From contig JARWZO010000003.1 of NCBI GenBank assembly GCA_029866325.1, positions 62,001 through 126,000 of the forward strand: DNA of 64,000 nucleotides, written 5' to 3'. The notes under the pieces are model-generated. The model saw only the letters and a program-made list of their open reading frames with translations. It searched no databases and had not been told where the DNA came from. This document shows positions 62,401-64,000 of the stretch, piece after piece (the stretch's first letter is position 1; the number at the start of each line of letters is the position of its first letter). This stretch comes from Fluviicola sp. GTDB lineage: Bacteria > Bacteroidota > Bacteroidia > Flavobacteriales_D > Crocinitomicaceae. The translations under genes were made by a program, and so were the position numbers.

Positions 62401-64000
62401 GTAAGGGAACAACCGCCGGTGGAATTAACATGGATGATTTTGCCTACAACTACGTGCTGGGATCTAACCGATTGACGCATGTAACTGACGGCGCTGGAGC
62501 TACTTCTTATAGTGACGATATTGAGCCCGGACAGACCGGAACAACCAATGTACCGATTACCGGAGTGCATACTTCCGACAATTACCAATACGATAAATTG
62601 GGGCAATTGATCACCGATGTACAAGAAGGCCAAACAATGCAGTGGCGAGTTGGCGATAAAAAGCTTAAATTGCAAAAGAATTCAAGTAAACAATTAGAAT
62701 TTGTGTACAATCCATTCGGGCAACGGGTCTATAAAGTAGAAAAGAAAGTGGTGGGCGGAACTGTTCAGGGCCAAACCGCTTCCGAACCATGGAAGTATAC
62801 GTATTACACCTACGATGCCAACGGACAAGTGATGGCCACTTATAGCGTTATCATGAATACGGCAAACAATGTCAACACTGCGGCTTTAGATGAACAAATG
62901 ATTTATGGATCGGGTCGTATAGGTGTGATTCAATCTGAGAGTAACAATTTTGTATTCAATCAAGCTCCGGTGCCGTATGCCGAATATACTTTTACAAATA
63001 GCGACGAACTTTGGGCAAACTGTACACAAGCCGGTTTAGCAGTTAGTGCTACTCAGTTGAATGTTTCATTTTGGGGTACAAGTAATTGCGTTTCGAAAGG
63101 CATTTCAACGGTTTCAGGGCAAACATACACTGTACAGGTGAAATCATCGAAAGGAACTACAACCGGATTAAGAATAAAAGCATTTGGAAGTTCATTGATT
63201 TCAACACAGAATTTGAATGATAATGTGTTTACTACCTATACTTTTCAAGCCAATTCGACTATCACATCATTGATTATAGAACCTATTTCGGCTACGAGTG
63301 GCAGTTATAGTGTTGATGAAGTGAGTATTTCAGAAGCTTCAGGATGGAAGAATAGATTAGGATTAAAGAACTACGAACTCACCAACCATTTGGGCAATGT
63401 AAACGCCGTGATCACTGACCGTAAAATGGTCAGTGATGGTGCGCAGGTATTTGCGCAGCATTACTTTGATTATGCAACCGAAGGTTGGTTGGCTAGTTCA
63501 GGTACATTGAGCCAAAGCAATGGTCAGATAGCGTTAGTGAGCGGTTATAGTGTTTACCGCACCATCAGTGTAGAAGCGGGTAAAACCTACAGTATTGATA
63601 TCACAGCGACTAAAGGCTCCGGTATGGTGCCAAACCTAGAACTGTTCTTGTTTGGTGTTACACCAAGTACGTATGCACTTGCAAATGGCGCTACTACGTC
63701 GGTAACATTTACGGCTACAACAACCAATGCCGCTTTGGGTATTATTATTCGCGCTACAGCAGCCGGTAACTACAATTTCCAGGTACAAGATGTAGTGATC
63801 AAAAGTCATGAGCATTACGACCCTGTGGTGATCATGAAAAGTGATTATTATCCGTTCGGTATGCAAATGCCAACTAAGTATGACCCAATAGATCCAACCA
63901 AAGTAATTGGCGGTCATTGGCAAACAGACAACTACCGCTTCGGCTACAACGGTATGGAAAAGGATATCGAAATGAAAGGCGATGGGAATTCCTACACAAC
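56451..64000 (+). CDS. RHS/YD-repeat protein, partial, runs off the window
   Basis: The ATG at 56451 starts a frame that stays open for 7550 bases to the window end (over 2516 codons). It begins with a signal peptide (LILFILLLLSSAQFSRA). Residues ~319-360 match the DUF6443-like start of Bacteroidota RHS proteins (GERFESVSFADGLGRGRQSV, then YYDELGRPVIG). From ~1560 there are YD repeats (FWYDFYGRMVASQNP, YVLYDVQGRPIEVG, HEYLYDKLYRLAEV, AYTYDRNGNLKTLN). At the end, NYELTNHLGNVNAVITDRKM is followed by inserted sandwich-like domains, then YYPFGMQMP (~2466) and YRFGYNGMEKDIEM, the RHS core. The toxin tip, if any, lies beyond 64000. Minus-strand frames here are shadows. Confidence 0.93.
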   Translation, partial: MKKLILFILLLLSSAQFSRAAIESFVERREGNQLVVSSSVPAFTVYDNKYTQMATNPTWTSVFSNYKVKNVLRVGINPDAPQTNDLSGSITFTIRSWKWNTATSSFTMTTETNRVLSLMYSFANPNAIVDEIASYTFSDAHKVEVFITAITGATFDVNDVFVSSEIEVERYYSLNSSAVTGLGISVPSDNAEYYQFDWTQKIGAEYYELEWVHISDATMQAGVFKPQSSLKYDYYLNSTRIVVKGNSYRIPRIFDRGYLVYRIRPVALVGANFATRMEGTWTNTAESGTVASHIAANVLPVNSDYDVQMNWSHQVAYGDNGERFESVSFADGLGRGRQSVGHNTETQQAVVSNVYYDELGRPVIGDLPTPVDGEVLRHKKNFNLANVAGTPSFQQLYFDIEPVDICNPVAGGFATSSGSGQYYSTANPDQDGENKRIPDAENFPLSRVTYLNDFTGRVDKVSGVGDDLKIGSGKETSFAYPSPNQAELDRLFGAEVGDASHYEKMVTIDANGQIYIQYSDMAGRVVASYMAGGAPNGIDPLDGNGVQNVVTEILPQNGQTISDVLPSSTLTYTEFITQDASYVFDYAFTPKQFHDACMQENVCLDCVYDLTISIVDKCGDEKFNYGQSFIGADLDKLCGPKAEFTYTTTPVALTIGAYTIIKTLKVNQQAIQDNWCYYVDNATCLDPLSYLFNKEYTQELFPLCSVEVDADELGECDAHRAIMLQDLSPGGQYGLFVNTNGVYTALTAGASVHSMLTEDALGTDKDWKHPLTPYLNEDGTTAYVNGVLPQNLSFQDFVSNFQLSWAKSLITYHPEYCFLQFCDNNATSNAYDQAMLDTYTFSSACSAGLFKPLASSQNINPIPCTSGTTNFDPFFAAGGQGAGQYSSMLSDMDDYQGSGYSIWENAIYQAYCNGSGNISTCLDNFRNSSLANQNCFADLIWVKYREMYLALKQQKINAVQQANTSCSNAHIGVNTNWINNVAVWGNAATLPDADGDGFPENGSNLTQAEFEAYMDAQVAAQCQSACEDYADDWLVTLQGCEQIAALSSTDQTNLRNDLIALCTSGCNSDHPMGASTSLTGQTIDDILATYITNYEDEFCTGLLISNPGPYQSPTELQGLVVKPLDTCACNEILTAKWDIDNNVNNPNNYNLEQLIASRTGVSLEDANYLICACDVKYTQGGGPYNPETSIWLPGAPAALQSTGFTIPADLACSSGNGCTDCSEISTLMTELNTRFEDVTDFVNTSNYPVILTNYLNSELHFTLSYNDYVTFIGKCGATTENPYCTVNPLVYEWLDVMKLIAFRGMLLRPSTNPVDLMADNIVFANGEWRDELNGNNYWSSVSGNVLTAYFGNNSSSNCQFQLTLPANATFGFDDIVSFGQLNPLTVGCSTANNSFTVTVSYYDCGILTTATLNGTSGCFEINECVCSSVGLTLCDEIPELESICYQPRLDELYQNALTAYDNNIEELYDDYVAGYKSACAAAFDTEKFKHTGPQNVYQFTLFFYDQAGNLVKTVAPEGIPATFNQANVNAARNSVTSYTSFTPVSSFAPISPFPSNSFETVYTYNSYNQLVATVNPDQIDSTKFWYDFYGRMVASQNPVQADDKKYSYVLYDVQGRPIEVGQIDRDVPPSGGGAGYTLGVLSETTHLKVDDLGVAFKSWVYNGTRTEVTYTVYDQPMDPAIEAKFATGTQQNLRLRVASVVYFDAVSASTMPVTGYVSANHYSYDLHGNVLEALQDVPALAPVQQDVKSTRYTFALLSGNVKKVEYQKGKRDRMTHEYLYDKLYRLAEVLTSTDDGVHKSREAHYRYFDYGPLARVEIGEHKVQGNDFTYTINGWLKGMNSTTLDRTRDAGRDGSTGYLAANSRVNESVARDVTGYMMGYFSGDYKSINTGTTFEASIGSGNNLTNAIKQLYNGNIAYTTTAIDGFETQAGVYAYDQLQRLKQMRVFRSTTLNSLNDWSGAIETQEYSSAYTYDRNGNLKTLNRKGTTAGGINMDDFAYNYVLGSNRLTHVTDGAGATSYSDDIEPGQTGTTNVPITGVHTSDNYQYDKLGQLITDVQEGQTMQWRVGDKKLKLQKNSSKQLEFVYNPFGQRVYKVEKKVVGGTVQGQTASEPWKYTYYTYDANGQVMATYSVIMNTANNVNTAALDEQMIYGSGRIGVIQSESNNFVFNQAPVPYAEYTFTNSDELWANCTQAGLAVSATQLNVSFWGTSNCVSKGISTVSGQTYTVQVKSSKGTTTGLRIKAFGSSLISTQNLNDNVFTTYTFQANSTITSLIIEPISATSGSYSVDEVSISEASGWKNRLGLKNYELTNHLGNVNAVITDRKMVSDGAQVFAQHYFDYATEGWLASSGTLSQSNGQIALVSGYSVYRTISVEAGKTYSIDITATKGSGMVPNLELFLFGVTPSTYALANGATTSVTFTATTTNAALGIIIRATAAGNYNFQVQDVVIKSHEHYDPVVIMKSDYYPFGMQMPTKYDPIDPTKVIGGHWQTDNYRFGYNGMEKDIEMKGDGNSYT

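Noticed and set aside
57138..63923. Many minus-strand open frames of 60-153 codons across the RHS region
   Set aside because: The plus-strand frame starting at 56451 stays open across the whole region with YD-repeat content; the reverse frames show low-complexity Ser/His/Ile-rich shadow composition.

Overview
The window looks like chromosomal DNA of a Bacteroidota bacterium, most likely a flavobacterium, perhaps close to Crocinitomicaceae/Fluviicola (the family guess is inference). The signs are moderate-to-low GC, outer-membrane receptor-type barrels, many small secreted proteins with short signal peptides, VIT/VWA-domain proteins, giant RHS proteins ending in the Bacteroidota-type core, a TAnnTTTG-type promoter, and frequent long inverted repeats between genes. 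There is one tRNA (Lys-TTT, minus strand) and no rRNA, CRISPR array, transposase or integrase.

Layout. 1-4.0 kb: the end of a secreted protein gene cut by the window edge, a TonB-receptor-like barrel and a GlxA/AraC-type regulator, separated by closely related inverted repeats. 4.0-5.6 kb: a small operon holding a secreted TNT-domain (NAD+ glycohydrolase-type) toxin candidate that overlaps a small immunity-like gene. 5.6-8.0 kb: an accessory stretch with a VOC protein, an AbiGi-like gene and a FISUMP gene; the last two are each followed by an attC-like element. 8.5-20 kb: mostly ordinary genes (tRNA-Lys, DUF5715, thioredoxin, M28 peptidase, GNAT, methyltransferase, AlkD-like protein, MepA-like endopeptidase, CPA2 antiporter, peptidase T, class V aminotransferase). 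20-28 kb: two unusual VWA proteins, one with VIT, TPR and DUF2135 and one with a TonB plug but no barrel, plus a methyltransferase and a YdjC/ChbG-type deacetylase. 28-34 kb: a minus-strand run with YchJ, two unknowns, a large membrane KAP P-loop NTPase and a one-TM partner. 34-36 kb: an unknown barrel-like gene bracketed by exact 40-bp direct repeats, then shikimate kinase.

36.1-47.5 kb is one tightly packed 13-gene minus-strand operon for a type II secretion/type IV pilus-like machine: PilP/GspC-like protein, lipoprotein, PilO/GspM-like, PilM-PilN/GspL-like, secretin, ATPase, short prepilin peptidase, pseudopilins, GspF, a GspK-like protein and a MORN-repeat protein. Most junctions overlap by 1-23 bases.

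47.8-64 kb is a divergent plus-strand operon: a small secreted protein, a two-domain DNRLRE protein, a 2133-residue protein with an SpvB-like N-terminal motif, and an RHS/YD-repeat protein of more than 2516 residues that is still open at the window end, just inside the RHS core. The last two resemble a split, TcB/TcC-like pair. Any toxin tip and immunity gene would lie outside the window. The most interesting candidates are the TNT/immunity pair, the KAP operon, the Ala(-1) pseudopilin machine beside the RHS pair, the cassette-like elements and the shared palindrome family.
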